56,906 bases of DNA, taken from the NCBI GenBank assembly GCA_031283155.1, contig JAITCI010000012.1, positions 1 through 56,906 of the forward strand. Direction: 5' to 3'. The notes under the pieces are model-generated. The model saw only the letters and a program-made list of their open reading frames with translations. It was not told the origin of the DNA and made no database searches. The DNA is from Spirochaetota bacterium. GTDB taxonomy: Bacteria; Spirochaetota; JAGLSM01; JAKPMW01. Shown piece after piece: positions 1-9,505 of the stretch (its first letter is position 1; each line of letters starts with the position of its first letter). The position numbers and the translations under genes are program-made.

Positions 1-546
1 GAGGGCAAGAAGTACGAAGAATTGCCGCGCGCGATTGTTATGAGCATCGTTGCGTTCGATCTGTTTGATTGCGCCGAATTTTACTCTGAATTTCAGGCGC
101 TCGAAGTGACACGGCATACTCGCTTGACAGACAAGATGCGTCTGTGTTATTTTGAGCTTGCGAAGCTGCCTAAAATTGCAGGCGCGGACGATGAATTAAA
201 GCTCTGGCTCAGCTTGTTTAAGGCGAAGACGGAAGAAGATTTACGCAAAATAAAAGCGTTGGGGTATCCAATCATGGAACAGGCAATACAGGCATATCGC
301 CAAACAAAAGCGACGGACGAGTTCAAAGAACTGGAACGTCTGCGCTCCCGCGCGCGGCACAATGAAGCCGCTGCCCTGCACCATGCGCGTGAAGAAGCCG
401 AAAAGAAAACCGAAAAAAAAGTGAATAAGAGATGGCAGACAGTGGTTGCGGAGAAAGATGCGGCACTTGCGGAGAAGGATACAGTAATTGCGGATAAAGA
501 TGCGGAGATTGCGGAACTCCGCGCGCGGTTGGGTAAGAATAAATAA
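1..546 (+). CDS. Rpn / PD-(D/E)XK nuclease family protein, C-terminal part
   Basis: The reading frame is open to the left edge, so the N-terminus, including the nuclease core expected in this family, is outside the window. The visible part has the family's typical segment (SIVAFDLFD, then YSEFQ, then a strand ending FELAKLPK), an all-helical middle region and a charged C-terminal tail. The tail has near-repeats of EKDAALAEKD / EKDTVIADKD, predicted to be a coiled coil. Family knowledge: Rpn proteins (PF12784-like) are recombination-promoting nucleases, often annotated as transposases and present in many copies in treponemes. The product reading is by family resemblance only. The gene ends in front of a repeat-rich non-coding stretch. 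Confidence 0.7.
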   Translation, partial: EGKKYEELPRAIVMSIVAFDLFDCAEFYSEFQALEVTRHTRLTDKMRLCYFELAKLPKIAGADDELKLWLSLFKAKTEEDLRKIKALGYPIMEQAIQAYRQTKATDEFKELERLRSRARHNEAAALHHAREEAEKKTEKKVNKRWQTVVAEKDAALAEKDTVIADKDAEIAELRARLGKNK

Positions 547-958
547 GGAACGCACCTAATTATACAATGAGTGCATCCCCGCGCCAGCGTTCCTTAACTA
601 TACCCGGCGGGGGGGAAGCCACCACCGCTGAACTGGGGGCGGGGCTATGCGCTTTTTAAAAAATTCGCGCGCTTGCTCCACTGAATCTGTATCGCCCTAT
701 ATTCTGCGCTATCAACGGGTTTTGTCTTTTTTATTTTTTCCACCGTGCGACCGCCGCGCGTATGTGCGAGCAATCGCTCCCTGCTCCAAATTTGCTCGTC
801 GTTCATTATGTTGCTTCCCGAAGTTCGCATCTGTGAATCCCCCGCCGTAGGCGGTGTGAACAGATGCGAAGCTTCGGGAAAAAGCGACGTAAGTAATTTC
901 GCACACGCGCCGCAAGCAATTTCACACTTGCTCGCATATACGCGCGCCGGTCGCGTCT
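547..958. other. Repeat-rich intergenic region without a credible gene
   Basis: No frame here has coding character: open frames on both strands are short, overlap one another and lack ribosome-binding sites. The stretch contains a G-rich block near 605-645, a low-complexity CG/GC-rich middle, and a strong long hairpin at 815-880 listed separately. It separates the convergent ends of the Rpn-like gene and the penicillin-binding protein, so transcripts from both sides may stop here. Confidence 0.5.
815..880. repeat. Long inverted repeat (palindromic element)
   Basis: The left arm (815-833, TTCCCGAAGTTCGCATCTG) and the right arm (about 861-880, CAGATGCGAAGCTTCGGGAA) are complementary except for one base. 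The loop holds a smaller stem of its own (CCGCC/GGCGG around 842-854). There is no run of T on either side, so it is not a standard intrinsic terminator. It resembles a REP-type or MITE-like palindrome between two convergent genes. Confidence 0.6.
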
Positions 959-3400
959 TTAGTCCCTGAAGAGATCGTCTGCGCCCATGCGCGGCCCCGT
1001 GAGCGAGTGCGTCTCGGTTCGTTTGGTCGGATCCAGCATCCGGTCGCGCGTTTCGACGCGCTCATCGTCGTAATAATCAGGATTGCCGCTGCGCTCACAT
1101 TCCTCGCATTTGCCGTCCGGCCCCGTGCCTTCCAGAAAATATTCTTCGTACACCTGCTTGCAGCTCTGTGACGGCGCTTTCCCGGAGACGCGGCAAACCT
1201 TGTTCTGATGGACGCCGCCCGGCGCTGTATACCATGTTTCGGGTTCGCTGCGCAATGCCGTCGCGAGAAAGCGCATGATGATCGGCGCGGCGACGTCGGA
1301 GGCCGCCGAACCCCGCCCAAGCGATATCCCGGGATCGTCGAAACCTATCCAGGTGGCGGCGGCGATCTGCGGCGTAAAGGCTGCAAACCAGACGTCTTTC
1401 CAGTTGCTCGCGGTTCCGGTCTTTCCGGCGATCTTGCGCTGTAAGCCCGCGTCCTCCTTCGCCTTTGCGGCCGTACCGTCCGAGGTGACGTCCTCAAGCA
1501 TTGTTGTGATGATATACACCGAATCTTTGGAGACCACCTGCTCGTTGGTCATCGCCCTGCCTTCGCGGTCATAATCGCGCTTGCGCAAAAAGTCGTCGAT
1601 GAGCCTGCCGTCGCGATCATAGACCTTCAGGATGCTTATGGGCTTGACGTCCTCGCCCTGGTTGGCGAGGATCGCGAATGCCGAGCAGAGTTCAAACGGG
1701 GTCAGCTCCGAACCGCCCAGCGCGAGGCTGTGCGCGCGCACAAACCGCTTTTCGATATCATTCGGGGCGACGTGCAGGAGCGCCGACGCCACGCGCGTGA
1801 TATGCTCATAGCCAACCAGATCCAGAATCTTGACCGAGATGATATTGACCGACCACCTGAGCGCGTCGCGCAGAACCAAACGCCCGCTGTAGTGGCGGTC
1901 ATAATTTCGCGGGAACCAGAGCACTCCGTTTGCCTGTTCATACGCCACGGGCGCGTCCTCGAGCGCCGAGCCGGCGGTCAGGATCTTGGAGTCGATAGCC
2001 GCGAGGTACACAAAGGGCTTGAATGCGGAACCCGGCTGCCTGAGCGCCTGTACCGCGCGGTTGAAACGGTTTTCGGGCGAGAATTCGCTTCCGCCTATCA
2101 AGGCTTTCACGTAGCCGCTGCGCGGATCTATCGCGACCAGAGCGCCCTCGGGGCTGACCGCGCGCGCACTCTTCGGATCCCAGTTATAGGCGGCGTCGAG
2201 TACGCTATTGAGCTGCCCCAGATTGAACATGAAGGAGAGCATATGGAGCGGCGGCTTCCAGGTGGATTCGAGGGAGGCATTCACGGAATCGGTCGTCTTG
2301 ACCGCCCCCACCTGCATTGCGGGGAGGTTGAAGATCGATCCCAGGAGATCAATCGCGTCGAGATGCTTGCGCCGGATGTCCTCAACGTAGAGGCTGTAGG
2401 TTTGGATGTAATTGGTGCGCATCTGGTACAGCTTGCCCTGCAATGCCCGCTCGCCCGCGCGCTGCATCTCCAGGTCAAGCGTGGTATAGACGCGCAGCCC
2501 ATCCTCATTCACGCGATCGACTCCATATAAATCCACAAGCTGCTGGCGGATGTATTCGGTGAAATAGGGCGCTTTGTCCACCTTGACGTTCCATGCGGAG
2601 AGGGTCGGCGCAAGATTTTTCTGGCTATAGTCTTCCCAGAAGCGCACATAGCTTTCATCCGCGTCCGCCTGCGCGGCATAGCCCAGCTCGACCATGCGGA
2701 GCAGCACCACGCGCTGGCGCTGTTTGGAGCGTTCGGGGTAGGCGATGGGGGAATAGGCATTCGGCGCGGAGGGAAGGGCGGCAAGGAGCGCGCATTCCGC
2801 GAGGTTGATGTCGCGCGCGGATTTCTGGAAATAGATCTGGCTCGCGGCCTCGATACCATAGGCGCCATGCCCGAAATAGATCTCGTTGCAATAGAGTTCG
2901 AGGATCTCCTGTTTGGAGTATTTTTTTTCTATTTGCAGGGCGTACCAGAGTTCGCGGATCTTGCGCGTGAGGGTTTTTTCGCTTTCGGTAAAGAGGCGCT
3001 TGGCGAGCTGCTGGGTGATGGTGCTTCCGCCCTGCTTCGCGCTCCCGGAAAAGACGTCTACGAGAAGCGCGCGCAGGAGCCCGCCGGTGTCTATCCCGCC
3101 ATGCGAAAAGAATTTGCTGTCCTCGATGGCGATAAGGGCGTTGATTAAATTTTTCGGGATCTTGTCGTAATGAATGACTTCGCGCTTTTGGTAGAAGAAT
3201 TCCGCGAAGAGCTGCCCATGAACGTCGTAGACCTTGGTCGGGATTTTGTTGCGGAAGTTTTCAAGCTTTTCGATGGCCTCCATGCCGGAGAGCGTACTGA
3301 TTATATACGCGACCGAAATACCAAACGCTATGGCGAGCGTAATAAGGACGGCGATCAGTACCCGTTCAAGGAATTTCAGCGAGATACGAAAACTGCCCAT
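959..3400 (-). CDS. Class A penicillin-binding protein (PBP1A type)
   Basis: Bifunctional peptidoglycan synthase: glycan polymerisation (GT51) plus peptide cross-linking (transpeptidase), anchored in the inner membrane and acting in the periplasm. Visible are an N-terminal membrane anchor (about residues 12-36) and the GT51 motifs AIEDSKFFSHGG (catalytic Glu about 93) and GGSTITQQLAK. The transpeptidase triad is SAFK (Ser about 458), SVN (about 517) and KTG (about 660). The start chosen at 3400 has an AGAGGGG ribosome-binding site 6 bases upstream; an ATG at 3418 would add six residues but lies in front of that site. The acidic, Cys-containing C-terminal tail after the transpeptidase domain is not part of the catalytic core. 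It is transcribed alone, opposite to gltX. Confidence 0.93.
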   Translation of the reverse strand: MGSFRISLKFLERVLIAVLITLAIAFGISVAYIISTLSGMEAIEKLENFRNKIPTKVYDVHGQLFAEFFYQKREVIHYDKIPKNLINALIAIEDSKFFSHGGIDTGGLLRALLVDVFSGSAKQGGSTITQQLAKRLFTESEKTLTRKIRELWYALQIEKKYSKQEILELYCNEIYFGHGAYGIEAASQIYFQKSARDINLAECALLAALPSAPNAYSPIAYPERSKQRQRVVLLRMVELGYAAQADADESYVRFWEDYSQKNLAPTLSAWNVKVDKAPYFTEYIRQQLVDLYGVDRVNEDGLRVYTTLDLEMQRAGERALQGKLYQMRTNYIQTYSLYVEDIRRKHLDAIDLLGSIFNLPAMQVGAVKTTDSVNASLESTWKPPLHMLSFMFNLGQLNSVLDAAYNWDPKSARAVSPEGALVAIDPRSGYVKALIGGSEFSPENRFNRAVQALRQPGSAFKPFVYLAAIDSKILTAGSALEDAPVAYEQANGVLWFPRNYDRHYSGRLVLRDALRWSVNIISVKILDLVGYEHITRVASALLHVAPNDIEKRFVRAHSLALGGSELTPFELCSAFAILANQGEDVKPISILKVYDRDGRLIDDFLRKRDYDREGRAMTNEQVVSKDSVYIITTMLEDVTSDGTAAKAKEDAGLQRKIAGKTGTASNWKDVWFAAFTPQIAAATWIGFDDPGISLGRGSAASDVAAPIIMRFLATALRSEPETWYTAPGGVHQNKVCRVSGKAPSQSCKQVYEEYFLEGTGPDGKCEECERSGNPDYYDDERVETRDRMLDPTKRTETHSLTGPRMGADDLFRD

Positions 3401-3456
3401 ACGAGCCCCTCTTGGCATCCGAAAGCATTCCCCATAAATCTAGTATGGGAAGCCCC

Positions 3457-3494
3457 AAAAAAAAAGCTGCCACTCCGTTGCCGGAATGGCAGCC
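3457..3494 (-). terminator. Intrinsic-terminator-like hairpin ahead of the PBP gene
   Basis: On the minus strand, a 12-bp stem with one mismatch (GCTGCCATTCCG / CGGAGTGGCAGC, loop GCAA) is followed directly by nine T residues. That is a textbook intrinsic terminator. It lies about 60 bases upstream of the PBP start and no minus-strand gene precedes it, so it may sit in the PBP leader. A second small stem (TCCCATA/TATGGGA) lies between it and the start codon. Confidence 0.65.
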
Positions 3495-3669
3495 CTGCCT
3501 TAAAGCGTTACTTCAAGGGGGGACAGGCCGGTGGATGGGAGGGGAACCAACCTGTCCCTGTATAATCTATCGAACTTTGACGCCTATTTATTGAGGAAAA
3601 TATTTTTGGATAAGGTGCCGCGCGCAAAAGCGCTACCTTTAAGGCTGAATAATTTCCGGAGAGTATCGT

Positions 3670-5115
3670 ATGGATGTTCGTGTTCGCTTTGCGCCGAGTC
3701 CCACCGGTTATCTGCATATCGGCGGCCTTCGGACTGCCCTCTTTAATTACCTCTTCGCGAAGAAAACCGGCGGGACATTCATCCTGCGGATCGAGGATAC
3801 CGACCGGACGCGCTATGTCCCCGATTCGCTTCAGGATATCATGGCGTCGATGCGCTGGATCGGGATCACCTGGGACGAGGGACCGGATATCTCCGGAAAA
3901 TACGCGCCCTATACCCAAAGCGAGCGCCTCCCCATATACCGGCAGGCTGCGGACACCTTGCTCGCGGACGGGCACGCCTATCGCTGTTTTTGCACTCCCG
4001 AGCGCCTTGAAAAGACGCGCACGGACGTGGGCTACGACGGGCATTGCCGCTCCCTGCCGCCGGACGAAATAGAGCGGCTCCTCGCCGCCAATACCCCCCA
4101 TGTTGTGCGCCTGGCCGTACCCCGGAGCGGGACGACCCGCGTTCGCGACTTCCTGCGCGGCGAGATTGAGTTTGAGAACACCCTTCAGGATGATCTGGTG
4201 CTGCTGAAGAGCGACGGGTTTCCCACCTACCACCTCGCGCATGTGGCGGACGACCATGCGATGGCGATCACCCACGTTTTGCGCGGCGAGGAATGGCTAT
4301 CGAGTACGCCCAAACACGCGCTCCTGTTCGCGGCTTTTGGGTGGCAGCCGCCGCTCTATGTCCATCTTCCGGTGATCCGCTCGCCCTTTGGCGGGAAGCT
4401 CTCGAAGCGCGACGGCGGTATGGCCGTGCATGATTTTATCGCGCAGGGGTATCTCCCCGATGCGATGACCAATTTTCTCGCGCTCCTCGGCTGGTCGGCG
4501 GACGGCGAGCGCAGTATGATCACGATGGCTGAGTTGGAGCAGGAATTTGTTCTCGAGAAGATCGGGATGGGTTCGCCGGTGTTCGACCGCGCGAAGCTCG
4601 ATGATCTGAACGGGAAGTATATCCGTAAACTGGATGACGCGGCGCTCGCCGAACGCTGCCGCCCCTTTCTCACCGCCGCCGGACTCATGGCCGAGGGAGA
4701 CGCCGCCCACGAGGATATCCTGCGCCGGATCATGCCCCTCTACCGCGAACGGCTGGTTCTTCTGCGGGACATTGCCGAGCAGGCGCAGTTCTTTTTCACG
4801 GATACGCTCGACTACGGCAGCGCGGAGAATCTCATCCCGAAAAAAACCACGCGCGAAGATGCGGTCAGGATATTGCAAGGGGCAGGGCGCGTTCTCTCGG
4901 GGCTTGCGGCCTTCACCCACGCCGAAATCGAACCCATCCTGCGCGCGCTTTCGGAGGAGTTGGGACTCTCCGCGCGCCAGGTGTTTATGACGCTCCGAAT
5001 AGCGCTCACGGCGCGCGAGGTCTCGCCCGGCCTCTTTGAGACCATGGAGGTTCTGGGGCGGGAGCGAACCCTCGCGCGCATAGCGCGGGCGCAGAGTCTG
5101 CTGTCGGACGCCTGA
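3670..5115 (+). CDS. gltX: Glutamate--tRNA ligase
   Basis: Charges tRNA-Glu with glutamate in the cytoplasm. Class I signatures are HIGG (residues 16-19, in FAPSPTGYLHIGG) and KLSKR (about 240), the KMSKS counterpart. A zinc-binding set CFC...YDGHC (about 106-126) matches the bacterial GluRS zinc module. The length of 481 residues is normal. The ATG is preceded by CCGGAGAGT. The gene overlaps the next one by one base (TGATG), so the two are translationally coupled. Confidence 0.97.
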   Translation: MDVRVRFAPSPTGYLHIGGLRTALFNYLFAKKTGGTFILRIEDTDRTRYVPDSLQDIMASMRWIGITWDEGPDISGKYAPYTQSERLPIYRQAADTLLADGHAYRCFCTPERLEKTRTDVGYDGHCRSLPPDEIERLLAANTPHVVRLAVPRSGTTRVRDFLRGEIEFENTLQDDLVLLKSDGFPTYHLAHVADDHAMAITHVLRGEEWLSSTPKHALLFAAFGWQPPLYVHLPVIRSPFGGKLSKRDGGMAVHDFIAQGYLPDAMTNFLALLGWSADGERSMITMAELEQEFVLEKIGMGSPVFDRAKLDDLNGKYIRKLDDAALAERCRPFLTAAGLMAEGDAAHEDILRRIMPLYRERLVLLRDIAEQAQFFFTDTLDYGSAENLIPKKTTREDAVRILQGAGRVLSGLAAFTHAEIEPILRALSEELGLSARQVFMTLRIALTAREVSPGLFETMEVLGRERTLARIARAQSLLSDA

Positions 5116-6422
5116 TGGAACTTGCCGCGCCCGCCGGAAATATGGAGAAGCTGCGCTGCGCGCTCATCTACGGCGCGGACGCTGTATACGCCGGAGCGGA
5201 GCGCTTCTCCCTGCGCGCCCGCGCCGATAATTTTTCGTTTGCCGAATTGGGCATCGCTGTCCGGGAGGCGCGCCATAATAAAAAGCGCTTCTATCTGGCC
5301 ATCAACGCCTTTTGCAACGACGCGATGCTCCATGATCTTCGCGAATTTCTCGAGGCTCTCGCGGCGTCTCCGCGCGATACCCAGCCGGACGCGCTGATCA
5401 TCAGCGATCTGGGCGCAATGCGGGTCGCGGCGCGCGTAATTCCGCAGATCCCGATACATATCTCCACACAGGCAAATACCCTGAACGCCGAGGCCGCGCG
5501 CTTTTACCATGAATATTTCGGCGCGCGCCGGATTATTCTCGCGCGCGAACTCTCGCTTGCGGAGATTGCGGCCTTCGCGCGCGCCGTGCCGGAGCTGGAG
5601 ATCGAGGTTTTTGCGCATGGCGCGATGTGCGTGGCCTATTCCGGGCGCTGCATCCTGTCGAGCTATCTGACGAGCCCCTCTTTTCTCGCGCCGGGAGAGG
5701 CGCTTCCGGGGAATCCGGATCGTATCCGCAGCGCGAGCTATGGCGATTGCGCGCACGCCTGCCGCTGGAGCTACAGCCTTGTGGAGGAGAAGCGCGAGGG
5801 CGTGGTGCTGCATATCGGGGAGGACGCGCAGGGAACGACGCTTCTCTCAAGCCGCGATCTCGCGCTGATCGATCATCTCGCGGAACTGCGCGACGCCGGG
5901 GTAAATGCCGTCAAAATAGAAGGGCGAATGAAATCCCTGCACTATACCGCCGTGACCGCAGGCGTGTACCGCGCGGCGCTCGACGCCCTCGCCGCAGGAA
6001 GGAATCCCTCCGATCAGGAACGCGCGTTCTGGCGCGAAGAATTGCAGGCGCTTTCCAGGCGCGAACTCACCACGGGCTTTTTGTTTCCCGATAACAGGGC
6101 GCGTTTACCCAGCCGCGGTGCCGAAACCATGCCGCGCCTGATGATGGCGATAGTCCTTCGCAAAGAGGAAAGCATGGGGGAGGGCTTTTGGCGCTGCCGC
6201 GCGGCAAACGCGCTTCGACCCGGAGCGGAGCTTTCCGCGATCATGCCCGGAATGATCCGCGTTCCGGCGTTTGCCTATACCCTCTTCTCCCCGGGCGGCG
6301 GGGAAATATCCCTTGTCCGCGCGGGGGAAGAGTGTATTATGCGCAGCGACGCGCCGCTCGCCGCAATGGCGATTCTGCGACAAGCTGCGGCGCGAGCCGT
6401 TTTCAGTACCAAACTCCAATAA
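5115..6422 (+). CDS. U32 family protein, TrhP-like tRNA uridine 34 hydroxylation protein
   Basis: The N-terminus ELAAPAGNMEKLRCALIYGA and the core HGAMCVAYSGRC...GDCAHACRW are the signature of U32 'peptidases' of the TrhP/YegQ branch. Known members take part in prephenate-dependent 5-hydroxylation of wobble uridine in tRNA, and their four conserved Cys are thought to hold an Fe-S cluster; all four are present (MC, RC, DC, AC). Length 435 residues. Coupling to gltX puts two tRNA-related functions in one transcript. RlhA-type 23S rRNA hydroxylation is the main alternative, but the spacing of the Cys block fits TrhP better. The 3' end overlaps the convergent DUF1761 gene by 20 bases. Confidence 0.82.
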   Translation: MELAAPAGNMEKLRCALIYGADAVYAGAERFSLRARADNFSFAELGIAVREARHNKKRFYLAINAFCNDAMLHDLREFLEALAASPRDTQPDALIISDLGAMRVAARVIPQIPIHISTQANTLNAEAARFYHEYFGARRIILARELSLAEIAAFARAVPELEIEVFAHGAMCVAYSGRCILSSYLTSPSFLAPGEALPGNPDRIRSASYGDCAHACRWSYSLVEEKREGVVLHIGEDAQGTTLLSSRDLALIDHLAELRDAGVNAVKIEGRMKSLHYTAVTAGVYRAALDALAAGRNPSDQERAFWREELQALSRRELTTGFLFPDNRARLPSRGAETMPRLMMAIVLRKEESMGEGFWRCRAANALRPGAELSAIMPGMIRVPAFAYTLFSPGGGEISLVRAGEECIMRSDAPLAAMAILRQAAARAVFSTKLQ

Positions 6423-6936
6423 CAAAAGAGGCGGCCAAAAGCGATACGAGCTGCTGCCCGGCGCTTATCAGAACCAGATCAAGCCGACGCTTCTCAAACA
6501 GCCACTGGTTTGCGAGCAGGGGGACGACTATCGCGAACCAGGTGACAACCGCCCAGAGGATAACGCTGCCCAGGCTGCCCTTATAATAGTCGATCAGGCT
6601 CGAAACCAGGAAGCATTGCACAAGGGTGAGCGCAAGCATTATGGTCATCGCGTTATTCGGGCTGCCGGTTTTGGTTTTTTCTTCCGCTTTGGCCGGAGCT
6701 GCCTCCGCAGCGGCGTCCGGGGTTGTTTCCGGCGCGGTGGCGGCTGCCGAAACTGCCTCTACAGCAGCGTCCGTGGTCGTTTCCGAAACCGTTGCGGCTG
6801 TCGGCGCTGCCGTTCCTCCCATAGCCGCAATCCAGCGCTTGCCAAAGAGCGGCCCGTACCAGAGGTATCCCACAAGCGCGCTTGCCAGAACCGCGATGAT
6901 GACCGCAAGCCAGTTGACGTCAAAAAAGATGCTCAT
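6403..6936 (-). CDS. DUF1761 family membrane protein
   Basis: The N-terminal segment VNWLAVIIAVLASALVGYLW followed by GPLFGKRW is characteristic of DUF1761, a bacterial membrane protein family of unknown function. A helix at residues 5-25 is followed by a block of about 50 residues very rich in Ala, Thr and Glu (about 41-90) that looks like a low-complexity insertion. Three more membrane helices follow (about 95-175). The start at 6936 has an excellent site (GAAGGAGAAAATATG); an ATG at 7056 would add 40 hydrophilic residues with no such site. The gene stands alone on the minus strand. Confidence 0.75.
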   Translation of the reverse strand: MSIFFDVNWLAVIIAVLASALVGYLWYGPLFGKRWIAAMGGTAAPTAATVSETTTDAAVEAVSAAATAPETTPDAAAEAAPAKAEEKTKTGSPNNAMTIMLALTLVQCFLVSSLIDYYKGSLGSVILWAVVTWFAIVVPLLANQWLFEKRRLDLVLISAGQQLVSLLAASFVIGVWY

Positions 6937-7085
6937 ATTTTCTCCTTCAATTTCCGTCGTGATGCGACTGCCTGTATCATAAGGTAAAATTTCAGCGCCG
7001 TCTCTGCAAGTCTGATCTTTGGCGTTGTTTTTCCCATCTTGCTTTTTTGTGTGCATATATTTAGATTTTAGCGACGGAGGATCGC

Positions 7086-7424
7086 GTGGGGGACTGCTTA
7101 TTTTGCGGGATTGCGAAGGGCGGCATACCTGCCGACGTGGTATACAGCGATGAGCGCGTTATGGCCTTTCGGGATATCAATCCGCAGGCGCCTGTGCATA
7201 TTCTTGTTATACCGCGCGCGCATTATGATTCTCTCGACGCCATGAGCGATGCGCAGCTTTTGAGCGATATGCTGCAAACGGCGGCTCGTCTCGCGCGCGA
7301 GATGGGTATTGCCGAAAGCGGGTACAGGGTGGTTATGAATTGCAACGCGGACGGCGGGCAAACGGTTCAGCACATCCATGCGCATCTTCTGGGCGGGCGC
7401 GCGATGGCCTGGCCGCCCGGGTGA
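7086..7424 (+). CDS. HIT family protein (HinT-like nucleoside phosphoramidase)
   Basis: A 112-residue histidine-triad protein with CLFCGIAKGGIPAD at the N-terminus and the catalytic triad in HIHAHLLGGR near the C-terminus. HinT proteins hydrolyse AMP-linked phosphoramidates such as aminoacyl-adenylates. GTG start with GGAGG 6 bases upstream. It lies directly ahead of the rpsU-dnaG-rpoD operon. Confidence 0.92.
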   Translation: MGDCLFCGIAKGGIPADVVYSDERVMAFRDINPQAPVHILVIPRAHYDSLDAMSDAQLLSDMLQTAARLAREMGIAESGYRVVMNCNADGGQTVQHIHAHLLGGRAMAWPPG

Positions 7425-7472
7425 AAAAGCGGTTTTTGCGGTACAAAAATAAAAAATGAGGTGATCGGTACA

Positions 7473-7685
7473 ATGTTGGGTGTAAGGGTCAAAGACAACG
7501 AGCCAATAGAACTCGCGCTGAAACGATTCAAGAAGGAGTGTGAGAAAGCCGGTTTGTTGACCGAGATCAAAAAGCGGGAGCATTTTGAGAAGCCGAGTAT
7601 GGTACGCAAAAAGAAAGACGCTGCGGCCAGGCGGAAGCGCGAAAAGAAAATGAAAATCGCCCGCGCAAAATCCAGGCATATTTGA
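7473..7685 (+). CDS. rpsU: 30S ribosomal protein S21
   Basis: A small basic protein of 70 residues ([20 protein letters not shown], then a Lys/Arg-rich tail with [15 protein letters not shown]) typical of bS21, which helps the 30S subunit bind mRNA. The start at 7473 is preceded by GAGGTGAT at a good distance; a GTG at 7461 is inside that site and is rejected. It is the first gene of the rpsU-dnaG-rpoD operon and overlaps dnaG by 4 bases (TTGA). Confidence 0.95.
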   Translation: MLGVRVKDNEPIELALKRFKKECEKAGLLTEIKKREHFEKPSMVRKKKDAAARRKREKKMKIARAKSRHI

Positions 7686-9505
7686 TATCCTCCGAAACCA
7701 TTGAGCGTATCCGGGAAGCGCTTCCCCTGGTTGACTATATCGCTCGGGATGTTGTCCTCAAAAAGGCCGGTTCCATCCATAAGGGGCTTTGCCCCTTTCA
7801 TAATGAGCGTACCCCCTCGTTTGTGGTATACGCAAACGATAACCGGTATCATTGCTTCGGCTGCGGCAAGAACGGGGATATTTTTAATTACGTCGAAGAG
7901 CGCAATCATCTCTCCTTTATGGAGGCAGTGCGCCTGCTTGCCGAGGCTGCGGGTATAGCGCTCGAAGAGGGGGACGCGCGCGAGAATGCCGAGGCCGCCG
8001 AGGCGCGGCGCATGACAGAGCTGAACGAGCGCGCGCTCCATCATTTTCGCCATGCGCTTAAGGAACTCCCGGCGGGGCGGAAGGCGCTCGATTATCTCCT
8101 TGCGCGCGGGATTACGCAGGAAAGCATCGACGCCTTCAAGCTTGGCTACGCGCTGCCGCAATGGGCGGCGCTCGCGTCGCAGCTTATAAAAGAACATTAC
8201 GAAGCCGAAAGTCTCTATACGCTTGGCCTCGCGCGTCCCGACAAGGACGGCAAGGGCGCGCATGACTATTTTCACGACCGCGTCATGTTCCCGATTCATG
8301 ACGAGCGCGGGCGGCTGGTCGCCTTTGGCGGGCGCGTGATCGACGAGGGCGAGCCAAAATACCTCAATTCGCCCGAGAGTCCGGTTTTCAAAAAGCGCGC
8401 GGTGTTATACGGGCTTCCGTTTGCGCGGAAGGCGATTGGCAAAAATGATCTCGCGATCATCGCCGAGGGGTATATGGACGTTATTGGTCTGCACCAGGCG
8501 GGCATTACCTATGCGATAGCGCCGCTCGGGACAGCGCTTACCCGCGATCACTTCAAAAAAATCGCGCGTCTCACCCGGCGGCTCATCTTTCTCTTTGACG
8601 GGGACGCGGCCGGACGCAAGGCAGCCTTTGCCGCCGCGCGGCCTGCCATCGAGCTGAATTTTTCGGTGCGCGTGGTACTCCTGGACGCAAAGGTGGACGC
8701 CTTTGATCTCTCGCGCACCCTGCCCAGACAGGAGCTTGAGGAATTTGTGCGCCGGGGGATTCCGCTGACGGATTTCATCCTGAATTGCCTGTATCAGGAA
8801 TCCGATTCCGGCGAAAAGGCGCTGGGTTTTCTGGACAGGGTATATGCCTGGCTCGCGGATATGCAGGAGGAAGTGCTGGTTTCGCTGTTTCTGCAAAAGG
8901 CGGCATTGCTCTGCAACGCGAATCCCGAGGAATTGGAGATCGATTTCCGGAAGAAGCGGAAGCAGGGGGGGCACCGCCCGGCGCAGGATGCCGCAAAAAA
9001 AAATCTGCCTGATTCCCCTCCAGTGACTAAATTTCGGCTTGAAAAAACGGGAACGGACGCCGATTTTGAGATCTATCTCCTGCGTCTGGTTGGTCTGCAT
9101 CCTGCCGCCTGGCCTGCGCTGCAAAGCGAATTCGCGCAGGGCTTGCGCATCGAAAATTCGGAGGCAAGGTTCATGCTGGACGCGCTTGCTTCCCTTGCCG
9201 AAAGCGCCCCCGCCTGGACGGAAGAAGCGTTTCAGGCTGCCATGCCTACGGAGGCATTGCAAAAACTTGTTGCCGGGGATATCGCGGCGGGTAAATTTTC
9301 AGTTGATTGGGAAAAACAGCTCCGCGATACCCTGGACACGCTTTGGGCGCAGGCAGTACGCAGGGAACGGAGAATGCTTGATGAGGAGATGCGCAGGCAA
9401 AAGCTCACAGGCGATGAGGATATGCTTCAGGAATTACAAAATCGTATCCTTGCGCTCAGACGCCGCGAGGATGCCTTAAAGCATACAGCGCGCAGACAAA
9501 AATGA
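7682..9505 (+). CDS. dnaG: DNA primase
   Basis: Makes RNA primers for replication. The order is a CHC2 zinc finger (Cys37, His40, Cys58, Cys61), an RNA polymerase-like fold, and TOPRIM motifs [10 protein letters not shown] (about 258-268) and [12 protein letters not shown] (about 302-313). A helicase-interaction C-terminal region follows. Length 607 residues. The start is TTG, overlapping the rpsU stop by 4 bases. The first residues align with the usual primase N-terminus, which supports this unusual start. Weak ribosome-binding sequence suggests translational coupling to rpsU. Confidence 0.96.
   Translation: MISSETIERIREALPLVDYIARDVVLKKAGSIHKGLCPFHNERTPSFVVYANDNRYHCFGCGKNGDIFNYVEERNHLSFMEAVRLLAEAAGIALEEGDARENAEAAEARRMTELNERALHHFRHALKELPAGRKALDYLLARGITQESIDAFKLGYALPQWAALASQLIKEHYEAESLYTLGLARPDKDGKGAHDYFHDRVMFPIHDERGRLVAFGGRVIDEGEPKYLNSPESPVFKKRAVLYGLPFARKAIGKNDLAIIAEGYMDVIGLHQAGITYAIAPLGTALTRDHFKKIARLTRRLIFLFDGDAAGRKAAFAAARPAIELNFSVRVVLLDAKVDAFDLSRTLPRQELEEFVRRGIPLTDFILNCLYQESDSGEKALGFLDRVYAWLADMQEEVLVSLFLQKAALLCNANPEELEIDFRKKRKQGGHRPAQDAAKKNLPDSPPVTKFRLEKTGTDADFEIYLLRLVGLHPAAWPALQSEFAQGLRIENSEARFMLDALASLAESAPAWTEEAFQAAMPTEALQKLVAGDIAAGKFSVDWEKQLRDTLDTLWAQAVRRERRMLDEEMRRQKLTGDEDMLQELQNRILALRRREDALKHTARRQK

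Noticed and set aside
1730-2530. A 266-codon open frame on the plus strand opposite the PBP gene
   Set aside because: It is the complement of a well-supported gene with all its motifs; GC-rich sequence leaves long open frames on the other strand.
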